Source: Chlorogloeopsis sp. ULAP01
GTDB taxonomy: Bacteria; Cyanobacteriota; Cyanobacteriia; Cyanobacteriales; Nostocaceae
Length of the DNA: 64,000 bases
Direction: 5' to 3'
Assembly (NCBI RefSeq): GCF_030381805.1
Contig: NZ_JAUDRH010000007.1
Location: 186,001 to 250,000, forward strand
Shown: one piece after another, positions 14,326-23,759 of the stretch
How positions within the stretch are numbered: the stretch's first letter is position 1
Layout of the letters: the number at the start of each line of letters is the position of its first letter
Program-made: the position numbers and the translations under genes
Notes under the pieces: model-generated
Told to the model about the DNA's origin: nothing
What the model saw: the letters and a program-made list of their open reading frames with translations, nothing else
The model's database searches: none

Positions 14326-16515
14326 TCAAATATTTAGAGATTGCGCGAATGCGGGACATGAAGGCTGAGGAATAGAAGGACAGGAAGATAAAAGAGTATC
14401 CTGTTCGTCTGTATTCCCTGTTTTGGTATCCTCGTGTCTTTGCATCCCCGTGTCTACCCTCTGGGAAGTCGCTGGCGCGTCTTCATAGATGGCATCAATT
14501 TCTTTGGCAAAAGCTTCCACGACTTTTGCGCGTTGTACTTGACGATTGGGTGCGAGCAACCCATTTTCAACTGTGAGGGTAGCATTAATGAGCTGGAACC
14601 GCTTTACAGTTGACCAGTAAGGTAAATGACAATTAGCTTCATCAACTAATGCCTTATAGATGGCGATAATACATGGATGCTTGAGCAAGGCATCTGCTGG
14701 TAAATCTATGCCAATGGTGAGAGCGTAGGAATTCAGGTTATCTAGATTAGGAAAAATTAGCATGGCACAGAATTTACGCTCTGAACCAACAGCAACTGCC
14801 TTGGCAACTAGAGGAGATTGTTCTAGCTTGGTTTCAATTGGTTGTGGTGTGACATACTTACCTGTGGAGAGTTTGAATCGGCTTTTCTTGAGTCCTGTAA
14901 TCTTGAGAAAACCATCGGCTGTAAACTCTCCTAAGTCGCCTGTGTGCAACCAGCCGTTTACATCTATCAATTGTTGGGTGGCTTCAGGGTTGTTGTAGTA
15001 GCCTTGAGTGATGTAAGGACTTCTGGTAAGAATTTCTCCATCGTCGGCGATCGCTATCTCCACTCCCGCTAAAGGCACACCCACTGTTCCGGCACGATTG
15101 AATTGTCCCCGGTTGCAGGTAAGCGCAGAACTTGTCTCGGTTAAACCATAACCTTGCAGAATCGTCACTCCTGCTGCGGCAAAAAAGTTTGCTATCTCTG
15201 CTTTTAAGGCAGCACCTCCACAAATCAAGTATTTGATCCGACCTCCAAATACTGCTCGCCATTGCCAGAACACGAGCTTATCTGCCAACTTCAGCATCAA
15301 AGCATATCTTCCTTTTGGTGGATTTCCTAGTTCGTACTGTTTGGCAAGGTTTAGCGCCCAATTGTAGATGCGCTCTTGAAATGCCATCTCACGCAATCTA
15401 GATCCAGAGACAGAGATGCGTAAAGGTGGGAACTTCCAACCCAGGGAAGATAAACGAAATCTCTGCATTTTTGGCTGTTCTGTACGCAACATCTGAGTTG
15501 CAAAAGTGAGGATGCGCGACAGCACGTTATGCTTAACTTCTGTTTGTGTTGCCAGCTTGGTTCGCTTCTTCGCTTCTTCGAGAATCTTGTTGTAGACTCT
15601 CTCCAATAACAGTGGCACCGTGGCGAATAACGTCGGTTGCACTTCTTTGAGATGCTTGATTACCCGGTTAGGAGCAGTCAGGTAAATGCTATGCCCATAG
15701 CTCATATGACCGTATAAAAAGACGCGAGCAAAAACATGCGTCAAGGGCAAATACGAAAGTGTAACCTCCTTTGCACCAAATTCTAGATCGGGAATGCCGG
15801 TAAACATCGAGAGTGCATCGCCAGAAAGGTTTTCATGGGTCAGCATTACTCCCTGGGCTTCTCCTCTAACTCCAGGAATATAAATGATAGTGGCTAGGTC
15901 ATTTGCTGCTAGTTGGGAGCGCAGTTGCAGTTTGCTTTGTGAATTTAAAGCCCGTCCTTTGGCACGAAGTTCCCAGAGGGAAAATACTGGAATGTGTTGG
16001 GGAGATTCAGGGCATATTTGCTCTAGATTTTGATTCTGCTGCCAATCATCAGGAACATCAGCAACTATCACTGCCTTCAGGGGTGTATCTCCCAGATAAG
16101 GTGTAACTTGATAGAGCAAGTCTAAATTAGCAACAACCAGCGCCTTGGCTTGAGAGTGTCGCAAAATGAAAATGATGTTTTCGAGTGTCTGGGTAAGGTC
16201 AATCGGCACATCTACCAAACTAGCCAACAAACAACCCATGTCAACTATGCAGAAGTTAACATCGCTATGCATCAATAGGGCGATGGTATTGCCTTTCTCT
16301 CCCACCAGATCCAACAATGACAGTGCTACTTCTTCCGCAGCGCTTTGAAATTCCTGATTGGATAGGGGTTGCCAACCTTTTTCCGTCCATTCGTTCAAGG
16401 CTTGAGGATTGGGGTAGCGATCGCACGCCTCATCCAGTAACGAAGGCAATGTCCGCCCCAACAATATTTCTCCAGAGTTGGGAGGAGCTTTATAAGTTTG
16501 ATCTGACCATAACAT
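14326..16515 (-). CDS. Long-chain acyl-CoA ligase-like AMP-forming enzyme with a degenerate P-loop
   Basis: Members of this ANL family activate fatty acids to acyl-CoA or acyl-ACP through an acyl-adenylate. The 729 residues include the core motif GYGLTETSSALT, the hinge-region motif LHTGDLGEF and the segment LSTGKYVTPQPIE, all typical of long-chain acyl ligases. The first ATP motif, usually YTSGTTGxPKG, reads YIPGVRGEAQG at residues 212-222, losing the Ser/Thr cluster and the lysine; the codons are clear and there is no frameshift. Activity may be reduced or altered. The last about 50 residues are low complexity and partly repeat-encoded. The location between fadN and a lipase-like gene implies fatty acid activation. 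Acyl-ACP synthetase (aas) function is an alternative. Confidence 0.85.
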   Translation of the reverse strand: MLWSDQTYKAPPNSGEILLGRTLPSLLDEACDRYPNPQALNEWTEKGWQPLSNQEFQSAAEEVALSLLDLVGEKGNTIALLMHSDVNFCIVDMGCLLASLVDVPIDLTQTLENIIFILRHSQAKALVVANLDLLYQVTPYLGDTPLKAVIVADVPDDWQQNQNLEQICPESPQHIPVFSLWELRAKGRALNSQSKLQLRSQLAANDLATIIYIPGVRGEAQGVMLTHENLSGDALSMFTGIPDLEFGAKEVTLSYLPLTHVFARVFLYGHMSYGHSIYLTAPNRVIKHLKEVQPTLFATVPLLLERVYNKILEEAKKRTKLATQTEVKHNVLSRILTFATQMLRTEQPKMQRFRLSSLGWKFPPLRISVSGSRLREMAFQERIYNWALNLAKQYELGNPPKGRYALMLKLADKLVFWQWRAVFGGRIKYLICGGAALKAEIANFFAAAGVTILQGYGLTETSSALTCNRGQFNRAGTVGVPLAGVEIAIADDGEILTRSPYITQGYYNNPEATQQLIDVNGWLHTGDLGEFTADGFLKITGLKKSRFKLSTGKYVTPQPIETKLEQSPLVAKAVAVGSERKFCAMLIFPNLDNLNSYALTIGIDLPADALLKHPCIIAIYKALVDEANCHLPYWSTVKRFQLINATLTVENGLLAPNRQVQRAKVVEAFAKEIDAIYEDAPATSQRVDTGMQRHEDTKTGNTDEQDTLLSSCPSIPQPSCPAFAQSLNI

Positions 16516-16953
16516 TTTGCCTTAAAAGAGCTTGAAACTCTTTCCCTTGCTAATAGTGTTTTTTTAATTATCAGTCAGTTATTTCCTGAAATTTTCCATT
16601 TTGGTTGTTAATAATTCAAGAAAAATAATTAACAGCCAAAAATCAGCCGTTATTCCAAGAGTAATGTATTTGCTAAAGTAAATTCATACATTGAAAGGTA
16701 GAAATTTACCTCAGTTATCGGATTTCAAAGGCTCTCAATTTTAGCTAGATAAAATTATCCAACGATGTTTTGTCAAATTCACACACAAATATTAGGTATT
16801 TAATCTGGATGCTGCCCTTTGATACCTAAGTTCTGATTCTCGCCCAGCCTTTTCTTTAAATATGGTATCTATCCGATGACAGGACTAGAATTTTTTGAGA
16901 CTTCGGTTATATCACACCTAAATGTTTTACAAGTCTGTACAAAGTACATAATA
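16516..16953. other. Intergenic region upstream of the acyl ligase
   Basis: This 438-base AT-rich spacer between the hydrolase and ligase genes is long enough to hold a separate promoter for the ligase. It contains the inverted repeat at 16600-16640, listed separately. No open frame or RNA gene is evident. Confidence 0.5.
16600..16640. promoter_or_regulatory. Inverted repeat, possible operator of the fatty-acid genes
   Basis: TTTGGTTGTTAAT (16600-16612) and ATTAACAGCCAAA (16628-16640) are inverted copies with one mismatch and a 15-base spacer. The pair lies 85-125 bases upstream of the ligase start codon. No regulator gene is present in the fatty-acid group, so the binding protein is unknown. 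A hairpin role in RNA is also possible. Confidence 0.35.
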
Positions 16954-17919
16954 TTAATTTAGATCATGGCGGGGATCAAGATCAACTTTTGTATCTTTTT
17001 CGCAAAAATAAAGTTGTATATTCATATTTTCTGGTTGCAAAGAGGCAACTTTTATTTGACAAGCTGCTGGCTGATGGTTTGTTCCTCCATTCAAATGTCG
17101 TTCGAGCCAATTCCCTAAGTCCACCAACACATCTTGATAGTTGAGGTCTAAATGGAGATCATGATAGTCTCCCGGATAAACATGACATTCTTTGTCTGGA
17201 AAGCTCACTTGTTCAAACAAAGCTAAACTACCCTCAGTTGGTGTGATTAAGTCCTCACAGCCATGCAGAATTAACAAAGGAACTTTTAAATCAGACGCAT
17301 GGCTTTCCACCCAATTTTTAGCTGCGAAAAATTCCGTAGCCAGTCGAGCGCTTCCGTACTCATGCCGTAATGGATCTTGGGCATAGGCAGTTAGCACCTT
17401 AGGATCTCGCGAACTCGAACCACGCTTAATGCCAACTTTGAGGCTAAAGCGCGGCCAAATTTGTGAGAGCATCAGTCCTAGAGCAACTTTAAAAGCTGGT
17501 ACCCTGACTTTACCTAATGCTGGTGCCGTCAATATCAATCCCTGCAAACTTTCCGGAAAGTGCAAGGCGTAGTCTAAGGCGATCACTGCTCCCAAGCTAT
17601 GCCCCCACACAAAGCAAGCACAATTGATTGCTCGTTCTTGTATTCGCGTTAAAAAGGTATGCAAATCTTCTCTAAACTCTGTCCAAGCATTGATATGTCC
17701 CCTCTGTCCAGGGGAACGTCCATGCCCCCGCAGGTCAAAGGCATATATGGCATAGCCGTGTGGGATTAAGTACTGCACGGCAGTATCGAATAATCCGCTA
17801 TGCGCTCCTAACCCATGGACTATTGCAATGATTGCCTTTACCTGCCCCTCTGGTAGCCAACCTTGATAGTAAAGGTATAGACCTCCTGCTCCTTCAAAAG
17901 TTCCTTCAATATGTGTCAT
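16954..17919 (-). CDS. Alpha/beta hydrolase, monoacylglycerol-lipase-like
   Basis: This 321-residue hydrolase resembles monoacylglycerol lipases and lysophospholipases. The oxyanion region VHGLGAHSG, the segment FDLRGHGRSPGQRGH, the nucleophile motif GHSLG (about 109-113), the acid in LHGCEDLITP and the histidine in YHDLH form a complete catalytic set. The last about 40 residues extend beyond the fold and look disordered. There is no signal peptide, so it acts in the cytoplasm. It is the first gene of the minus-strand group in transcription order, and would release fatty acids for the ligase; this link is inference. Confidence 0.85.
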   Translation of the reverse strand: MTHIEGTFEGAGGLYLYYQGWLPEGQVKAIIAIVHGLGAHSGLFDTAVQYLIPHGYAIYAFDLRGHGRSPGQRGHINAWTEFREDLHTFLTRIQERAINCACFVWGHSLGAVIALDYALHFPESLQGLILTAPALGKVRVPAFKVALGLMLSQIWPRFSLKVGIKRGSSSRDPKVLTAYAQDPLRHEYGSARLATEFFAAKNWVESHASDLKVPLLILHGCEDLITPTEGSLALFEQVSFPDKECHVYPGDYHDLHLDLNYQDVLVDLGNWLERHLNGGTNHQPAACQIKVASLQPENMNIQLYFCEKDTKVDLDPRHDLN

Positions 17920-18784
17920 TATTAATTCTCCCCAAGTGTATTGTTATTACTAAGGTCTCAACACTCAGTTAGAGATTTACAACTGAATTTATTCTGATTG
18001 AAAAATCTATTTTCTGATGCCAAGTAAAGCTATTTGACCACAGTAACTAAAGCCTTTATTAGCTTTATTTAAGCTTTTACGCCTTTACTTTTACTATAGG
18101 TTCTAATGATTAAGCAAATCAAAAATCTTGGTATCAGTAAACAGTGTTCTGAGACCATTAATAACTAGTCGGCAGAGCTATGAGGTTTCAGGGGCTTATG
18201 CTCAAAAGTCTTTATGCATCCAGATTATCTGGTATATATTATATAACCTATTTAGATTTTTGATAGCATTAGCAAAAAATAATACTTTAAGGTTATACTA
18301 TAAGACTGTTGTTTAGTATATTTGTCCTGCTTAACCTACACTTAAAGCTGCAATTATAAGATATGAATACAACCAAAGGAATACAACTATTGACAGTTTA
18401 AGTGTATGGAATCTCACAAAGAAACGTAGGAAATGGGGAACAGCATAGAGGATGTGCAATTACTTTAGTTAAGATACTTATTGAATTTGTATATAGATAA
18501 ATAAAATTGCGAGATTTATATTTGGGGATTAGGAACAAAGAAGAAGACAAGGGGCAAGAACGTAATTCACGACTCTCCGTGTCTGGTGTGTCTCCTTGTT
18601 CCCGTGTTTGGTGTGTCCGCTTCTTCCCACCCCGATACCCAATCTCATCAGACTTAAGACATATTTTTTGAGTTGATAAGGGTAAATACTACTTCTGGAG
18701 CTTGTTTATCTGATACATTTTTTGCAAGCCGATCCGAGATTTCAAAATTAGAGTGCATTTATTTAGTGCTAAAGGTACAAAATC
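17920..18784. other. Divergent intergenic region between hydrolase and paoA
   Basis: About 865 bases separate divergent transcription units. The left two thirds are AT-rich with no recognisable gene; a 62-codon frame at 18128-18316 has no supporting features. At about 18535-18640 there is a repeat tract containing AAGACAAGGGGCAAGAACGT, related to 14173-14192, followed by units of the CCGTGTCTGGTGTGTCTCC type. The paoA promoter should lie between about 18650 and 18780. Confidence 0.45.
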
Positions 18785-19501
18785 ATGCAACACCCTCAAG
18801 AAGGGGCGGGGAAAACCTCTCGACGTAATTTTTTGGGCAAGGCGTTAACTACAGCCGGAACTGCCATAGCCGCTCCTTCATTGCTGAATCAAGCAACTGT
18901 AGCAAAGGACACTGCTCTAGGTTCTGAAGGTGAGATGAATATTACACTTAAGGTTAACGGAGAACAGAAAAACCTAACGATTGAGCCGCGCGTGACACTC
19001 CTGGATGCTCTGCGCGATCGCCTGGCACTGGTAGGTAGCAAAAAGGGCTGCGATCATGGGCAATGTGGGGCTTGCACGGTTCTGATCAATGGGCAGCGAG
19101 TTTATTCTTGCTTGACGTTAGCAGTCATGCAAGAAGGTAAAGAGATTGTCACTATTGAAGGATTGGCACAGGGCGATACTCTTCACTCAGTACAGGCTGC
19201 ATTTATTGAGAACGATGCCTTTCAGTGTGGTTATTGCACACCAGGACAAATTTGTGCCTCTGTTGCTCTTATCGATGAAATCAAACGGGGCTGTGCCAGT
19301 GCTGTCACGCCGGATCTAACTCGCCCTCCCCAGTTAGCTGAACTTTCTGAGGCTGAAATCAAGGAGCGACTAAGTGGCAATCTCTGTCGGTGCAGCGCTT
19401 ATAACGGTATTGTGGCAGCAGTACAACAAGCAGCCGGACAAAAACCACCCTCTCCGGTTGCAGAGGTGATGCTCAGTGAACCTACGGAGATAACCGCATG
19501 A
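18785..19501 (+). CDS. paoA: Molybdenum hydroxylase, 2Fe-2S subunit (PaoA-like), Tat-exported
   Basis: This 238-residue small subunit passes electrons within a xanthine-oxidase-family aldehyde oxidoreductase. A twin-arginine signal, TSRRNFLGKALTT, is followed by a hydrophobic stretch ending near residue 40, so the complex is probably exported folded to the periplasm. A plant-type ferredoxin cluster site (GCDHGQCGACTVLI, later a Cys in VYSCL) and a second 2Fe-2S site (CGYCTPGQ and CRCSAYNG) are complete. The stop codon overlaps the next start by four bases (ATGA), showing translational coupling. E. coli PaoA (YagT) is the closest named relative I recognise. Confidence 0.9.
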   Translation: MQHPQEGAGKTSRRNFLGKALTTAGTAIAAPSLLNQATVAKDTALGSEGEMNITLKVNGEQKNLTIEPRVTLLDALRDRLALVGSKKGCDHGQCGACTVLINGQRVYSCLTLAVMQEGKEIVTIEGLAQGDTLHSVQAAFIENDAFQCGYCTPGQICASVALIDEIKRGCASAVTPDLTRPPQLAELSEAEIKERLSGNLCRCSAYNGIVAAVQQAAGQKPPSPVAEVMLSEPTEITA

Positions 19502-20493
19502 ATAACTTTACCTATACCCGTGCCACCTCAGTGAAAGATGCGGCTCAAAGGGCAACTGCCGATCAAAATGCAATCTTTATTGCAGGTGGTACGAATTTGG
19601 TTGATCGCCTCAAAGTATTTCTGGACGAGCCATCACAACTGATTGACATCTCTCGACTGCAAATGCAGCGCATTGAACGCACAGCAAATGGTGGTTTGCG
19701 GCTGGGAGCATTGGTGACAAACACGGCAGTAGCCGACTATGCCGATGTTCGTCGCGACTACCCGATGCTGTCTCGTGCGATTTTATCTGGAGCATCACAA
19801 CAAATTCGCAACATGGCCACTGTGGGCGGCAACCTCCTCCAACGCACTCGCTGTCCCTACTACTACGATACCGCTTTTCCTTGTAACAAACGTCAGCCCG
19901 GCAGTGGTTGCCCGGCACTAACGGGCATCAACCGGATGCACGCCATCCTGGGAGCCAGTGAGCAGTGTTTGGCGGTTCACCCGTCGGATATGTGTGTTGC
20001 ACTGGCGGCTTTGGATGCTGTGGTGGAGGTGGAAGGAACAAAAGGTAAACGGCAGATACCATTCACAGACTTTCATCGCTTACCAGGAAACACGCCGCAG
20101 CGAGACACAAACCTGGAGCCAGGTGAGTTAATTACTGCCGTAGTTTTGCCACCAATACAGTTTGCCAAATCAGGAGTTTACCTGAAGTTACGCGATCGCG
20201 CTTCCTATGCCTTTGCTTTGATTTCTATAGCAGCTGCCGTTGACTTGGAAGGAGAGCGGATCAAAGATGTGCGCTTGGCAATGGGCGGTGTAGCTCACAA
20301 ACCCTGGCGAGCGATAGAAGCAGAGAAGTTTTTGATTGGCAAGCCAGCCAAAACAGAAACATTTCAACAAGCGGCAGAAATAGCGCTACGGGGAGCCAAA
20401 CCGCTAACACACAACGGTTTCAAAGTTGAATTGACAAAGCGGGCAATTCGCCGCGCACTGACAGTTTCAGCTAAGGGAGGAGGGGTAGTATGA
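19498..20493 (+). CDS. paoB: Molybdenum hydroxylase, FAD subunit with 4Fe-4S site (PaoB-like)
   Basis: This 331-residue medium subunit binds FAD through the segment FIAGGTNLVDRLKV near the N-terminus and the motif ATVGGNLLQRTRC. The cysteines in RCPYYYD, FPCNKRQPGSGCPA and SEQC occupy the insert that binds a 4Fe-4S cluster in PaoB and in 4-hydroxybenzoyl-CoA reductase; ordinary xanthine dehydrogenases lack it. It overlaps paoA and paoC by four bases each, so the three genes form one operon. It lacks its own signal and would be co-exported with PaoA. Confidence 0.9.
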   Translation: MNNFTYTRATSVKDAAQRATADQNAIFIAGGTNLVDRLKVFLDEPSQLIDISRLQMQRIERTANGGLRLGALVTNTAVADYADVRRDYPMLSRAILSGASQQIRNMATVGGNLLQRTRCPYYYDTAFPCNKRQPGSGCPALTGINRMHAILGASEQCLAVHPSDMCVALAALDAVVEVEGTKGKRQIPFTDFHRLPGNTPQRDTNLEPGELITAVVLPPIQFAKSGVYLKLRDRASYAFALISIAAAVDLEGERIKDVRLAMGGVAHKPWRAIEAEKFLIGKPAKTETFQQAAEIALRGAKPLTHNGFKVELTKRAIRRALTVSAKGGGVV

Positions 20494-22619
20494 ACAAGGT
20501 AATTGGCACTGGCGTCAACCGCAAGGATGGACGAGCCAAGGTTATTGGTACAGCAATTTATGCTGCTGAACATAAAATTCCAGATTTGGTTCACGGTTAT
20601 CTTGTCACAGCCACGATCGCCAACGGACAAATTAAAAGTATCGATACCCGCGCCGCAGAAAAGGCACCGGGAGTAATTGCTGTTTTTACGCACAAAAATG
20701 CGCCCAAGATATTTAAGCCCAGCAACGACTTCATGAATTCAAAAATCTACGAAGCGCGATTGCCGTTGGCGGATGATAAAGTTCACTACGCAGGGCAAAT
20801 TATTGGTTTGGTAGTGGCAGATACCTTTGAACGAGCGCGGGATGCTGCACATTTGGTAAAAGTGGAGTATACCACCCAAAAGCCACTCGTGGATGGGAAA
20901 GGGGCTTCTTTCAAAGAGGCTCCGGGTATGTTTGGGGAGGAAATGAAATTTGAGAAGGGCAGTTTTGCAACCGGGAATGCTGCCGCAGAGATAGCAAGTG
21001 CAGCAGCCAAGGTTGAAGCCACTTACAAGACTTCCACCGAACTGCACGCGCCAATGGAACCTCATGCCACCATTGCCCATTGGCAAGATGCTAACTCACT
21101 TACTGTTTACGAGCCGTCTCAGTGGGTGTTAGGAACTCAACGCACCTATGCAGAACTTTTTGGGCTTCCGGCAGAGCGAGTGCGCATTGTTACACCATTC
21201 CTGGGTGGAGCCTTCGGTTCCAAAGCCTTTCCTTGGCCGCATGGCATTCTTTGTGCAGCAGCAGCCCGTCAACTCCAACGTCCGCTCAGAGTCGTTGTCA
21301 GCCGACGGCAAATGACAGCAAATACAGGACATCGTTCTGAAACTGAGCAAACTCTCCGTTTGGCAGCAACCGCAGATGGCAACCTTCAGGCGATCGCTCA
21401 CGAAGTTAAATCTTACACTTCACCTGTAGATGTGTTCACAGAACCTTGTACAAGCATTACACCAGTTATGTATGCTGCGCCAAATCTGCGACTCAATCAG
21501 GAATTGGCAGTGATGAACGTTGGCACGCCCACCTTCATGCGCGCACCAGGAGAGAATCCTGGGATGTGGGCGCTGGAATCGGCAATGGATGAACTGGCAT
21601 GGGCGCTAAAGATAGATCCAGTGGAACTGCGTTTGAAAAACGAAGCCAAGCAACACCAACGTAAAGGGTTGCCATTTTCAGCCAAGCACTTTGCTGAGTG
21701 TTTGCGGGTGGGTGCCAAGGAATTTGGCTGGAAAGACAGAGCCAAACAACCGCGATCGCTGACACGTGATGGCAAACTGGTTGGTTGGGGAATGGCGGCG
21801 GCAACTTTTCCTGGCTTGCGGGGGAAAGCATCCGTTAAAGTGCGGTTGTTACCAAATGGTACTGCCCACATCCTCACTTCCGGGAACGACATGGGTACTG
21901 GCGCATACACAGTTGTAGCTGCCACTGCCGCAGAAGCATTGGGGCTGCCAATTGAACAAGTACGGGTAGAGATGGGTGATTCGTTGCTACCGGATGGTGG
22001 CATGGCAGGTGGTTCCATGATGACAGCATCCCTTGCCCCGGCAGTGATGTCAGCCTGCCAGGAAGTCCTGAAAACTGCGAAAACCAAGACTGCTCAGGAG
22101 GCATTTGCAAATCTGCGTCAGTCTGGGCGGGCAGCTTTTGAAGCCACAGCATCCTCCGCTCCCGGTGCTGAAGCGAAGAAATGGGCGTTTCAATCCTGGG
22201 GCGCACATTTTTGTGAAGTCAGCGTCGATGAAGAAATCGGGCGTCTGCGGGTGACGCGCTGGGTATCGGTGATGGATATCGGGCGAGTGATCAATGCCAA
22301 AACAGCAGCTTCTCAGGTGCGGGGTGGGGTAATTATGGGTATTGGGCAAGCCTTAATGGAAGAATGCCATTTCGATCCTAATATTGGCTATCCTGTAGTT
22401 TATGACCTCGCCACCTATCACTTTCCAGCCCATGCCGACATTCCTCGCATTGAGGTAGCCTTTGTCGGCGAACCCGATCTCAACTTTAACCCAGTTGGTG
22501 CGCGTGGTGTAGGTGAGATTGGAATTACAGGTGTCTCAGCAGCGATCGCCAACGCAGTTTACCATGCCACAGGTAAACGCATCCGCGATTTACCGATTAC
22601 ACCAGAGAAGTTGTTGTAA
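20490..22619 (+). CDS. paoC: Molybdenum hydroxylase, molybdopterin-binding catalytic subunit (PaoC-like)
   Basis: This 709-residue subunit carries the molybdenum cofactor and oxidises an aldehyde or related substrate. Cofactor-binding stretches are visible as FLGGAFGSKAF and MRAPGENPGMWALE, and the expected catalytic glutamate lies in GARGVGEIGITG near the C-terminus. The length matches E. coli PaoC (YagR). E. coli PaoABC oxidises a wide range of aromatic aldehydes, but the substrate here is unknown. The likely maturation factor, an XdhC homologue, is encoded at 28048, beyond a siderophore locus. An AAGCGATCGCTT palindrome at 22625-22636 follows the stop codon. Confidence 0.9.
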   Translation: MNKVIGTGVNRKDGRAKVIGTAIYAAEHKIPDLVHGYLVTATIANGQIKSIDTRAAEKAPGVIAVFTHKNAPKIFKPSNDFMNSKIYEARLPLADDKVHYAGQIIGLVVADTFERARDAAHLVKVEYTTQKPLVDGKGASFKEAPGMFGEEMKFEKGSFATGNAAAEIASAAAKVEATYKTSTELHAPMEPHATIAHWQDANSLTVYEPSQWVLGTQRTYAELFGLPAERVRIVTPFLGGAFGSKAFPWPHGILCAAAARQLQRPLRVVVSRRQMTANTGHRSETEQTLRLAATADGNLQAIAHEVKSYTSPVDVFTEPCTSITPVMYAAPNLRLNQELAVMNVGTPTFMRAPGENPGMWALESAMDELAWALKIDPVELRLKNEAKQHQRKGLPFSAKHFAECLRVGAKEFGWKDRAKQPRSLTRDGKLVGWGMAAATFPGLRGKASVKVRLLPNGTAHILTSGNDMGTGAYTVVAATAAEALGLPIEQVRVEMGDSLLPDGGMAGGSMMTASLAPAVMSACQEVLKTAKTKTAQEAFANLRQSGRAAFEATASSAPGAEAKKWAFQSWGAHFCEVSVDEEIGRLRVTRWVSVMDIGRVINAKTAASQVRGGVIMGIGQALMEECHFDPNIGYPVVYDLATYHFPAHADIPRIEVAFVGEPDLNFNPVGARGVGEIGITGVSAAIANAVYHATGKRIRDLPITPEKLL

Positions 22620-22717
22620 CAACAAAGCGATCGCTTCCACTTTTCGATATTGCCCAAGTGTAGGCGATCGCTTAACGATGCAGGATTTGTGGGTAAATAG
22701 TATATGTTTGGGTATAT

Positions 22718-23698
22718 TTAGGGTGTGTTGACTAGATACTGAAATAGGTCATCAATCACTGCATGAGCCGCAAGGATGTTATACCCACGCCACACTGAAT
22801 GATCAACCAAGTACACCTGATGTTGCTGAACTGCTTTGAGCTTAAACCATAAGGGTTTTCGCTGAAGTTGTTCTAGCTTATACATATTTCTGTGAGGTGA
22901 TGCAATAAACAGAATATCACCATCGATTTCTGATAAGGTTTCTTCAGAAATCGAGAGATACATTTCATCACGTATTTGGTATGAAGGGGATAGCAAGCCA
23001 ACATCATCCAGAATGCTTCCAGGAAAAGAGTTTTTCAGAGCAATGTGAAATCCATTAGGATAGGCAAAGCTTAATAAAGCTCGAATTTGCTGTTGGCGAT
23101 CGCTCAATGCCTGCTTTAACCCCTTAACTCTGCGGTTATAGTCATCCAGAACCTGCTTGGCTGTCTCTGTTTTACCAAAAATGGCTGCAAAATCTTGGAA
23201 ACGTTGCTTCCAATCGTATGAAATCTCTTGCCAAGGCACTAGTACTGTAGGAGCAATTTGTGACAATTGCTGATAAATTGCTTGATTTCTCGATGTAGAA
23301 AGACCAATAATTAAGTCGGGATGAAGCAATAAAATTTTTTCTAAACTAGGCTGCCCATCAATGCTGCGAATAAGCTCAATCCCCTCTGTTTTACCTTTTA
23401 GATAAGAAGCATTATAGTTTTCCTCAGTTCCTGCTGTCCCAATTGGTTTGACATCCAATAAGGTGAGGACATCACCAAGAATAAACGTATCCAATGTCAT
23501 TATTCGTTGAGGATTGAGGGGAATACAAGTTTCTCCCCTTGTGTGCTGCACCGCTCGGCATAAGGATGTTGATGGATTAGTTAGTTGAGATATAGGCTGA
23601 CGGGCAGTGTAATTGCTGCAAGCACCGATTAACATGACTGCCAAAATTCCGACTAGAAATAAACAAAATAAAAACAATACAAGATTGCGTGACTTCAT
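22718..23698 (-). CDS. Iron-siderophore ABC transporter substrate-binding lipoprotein
   Basis: This 326-residue protein has a hydrophobic leader ending in a lipobox, LIGACSN (Cys27), so it is a membrane-anchored periplasmic lipoprotein. The remainder is a FecB/FhuD-type helical-backbone binding fold, with segments such as QRIMTLDTFILGDVLTLLDVKPIGT and HPDLIIGLSTSRN. It would deliver a ferric siderophore to an ABC permease, which is not encoded in this window. The TonB receptor lies immediately upstream on the same strand about 60 bases away, so the two are probably co-transcribed. Confidence 0.88.
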   Translation of the reverse strand: MKSRNLVLFLFCLFLVGILAVMLIGACSNYTARQPISQLTNPSTSLCRAVQHTRGETCIPLNPQRIMTLDTFILGDVLTLLDVKPIGTAGTEENYNASYLKGKTEGIELIRSIDGQPSLEKILLLHPDLIIGLSTSRNQAIYQQLSQIAPTVLVPWQEISYDWKQRFQDFAAIFGKTETAKQVLDDYNRRVKGLKQALSDRQQQIRALLSFAYPNGFHIALKNSFPGSILDDVGLLSPSYQIRDEMYLSISEETLSEIDGDILFIASPHRNMYKLEQLQRKPLWFKLKAVQQHQVYLVDHSVWRGYNILAAHAVIDDLFQYLVNTP

Positions 23699-23759
23699 AG
23701 CGGATGCTCTGACGCTACTACTTCAATTGCCTTTCTCAGCGTGGCTTTACTGAAGTGCG

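Noticed and set aside
18128..18316. 62-codon open frame upstream of paoA
   Set aside because: AT-rich, no recognisable domain, no ribosome-binding site and no supporting neighbour.
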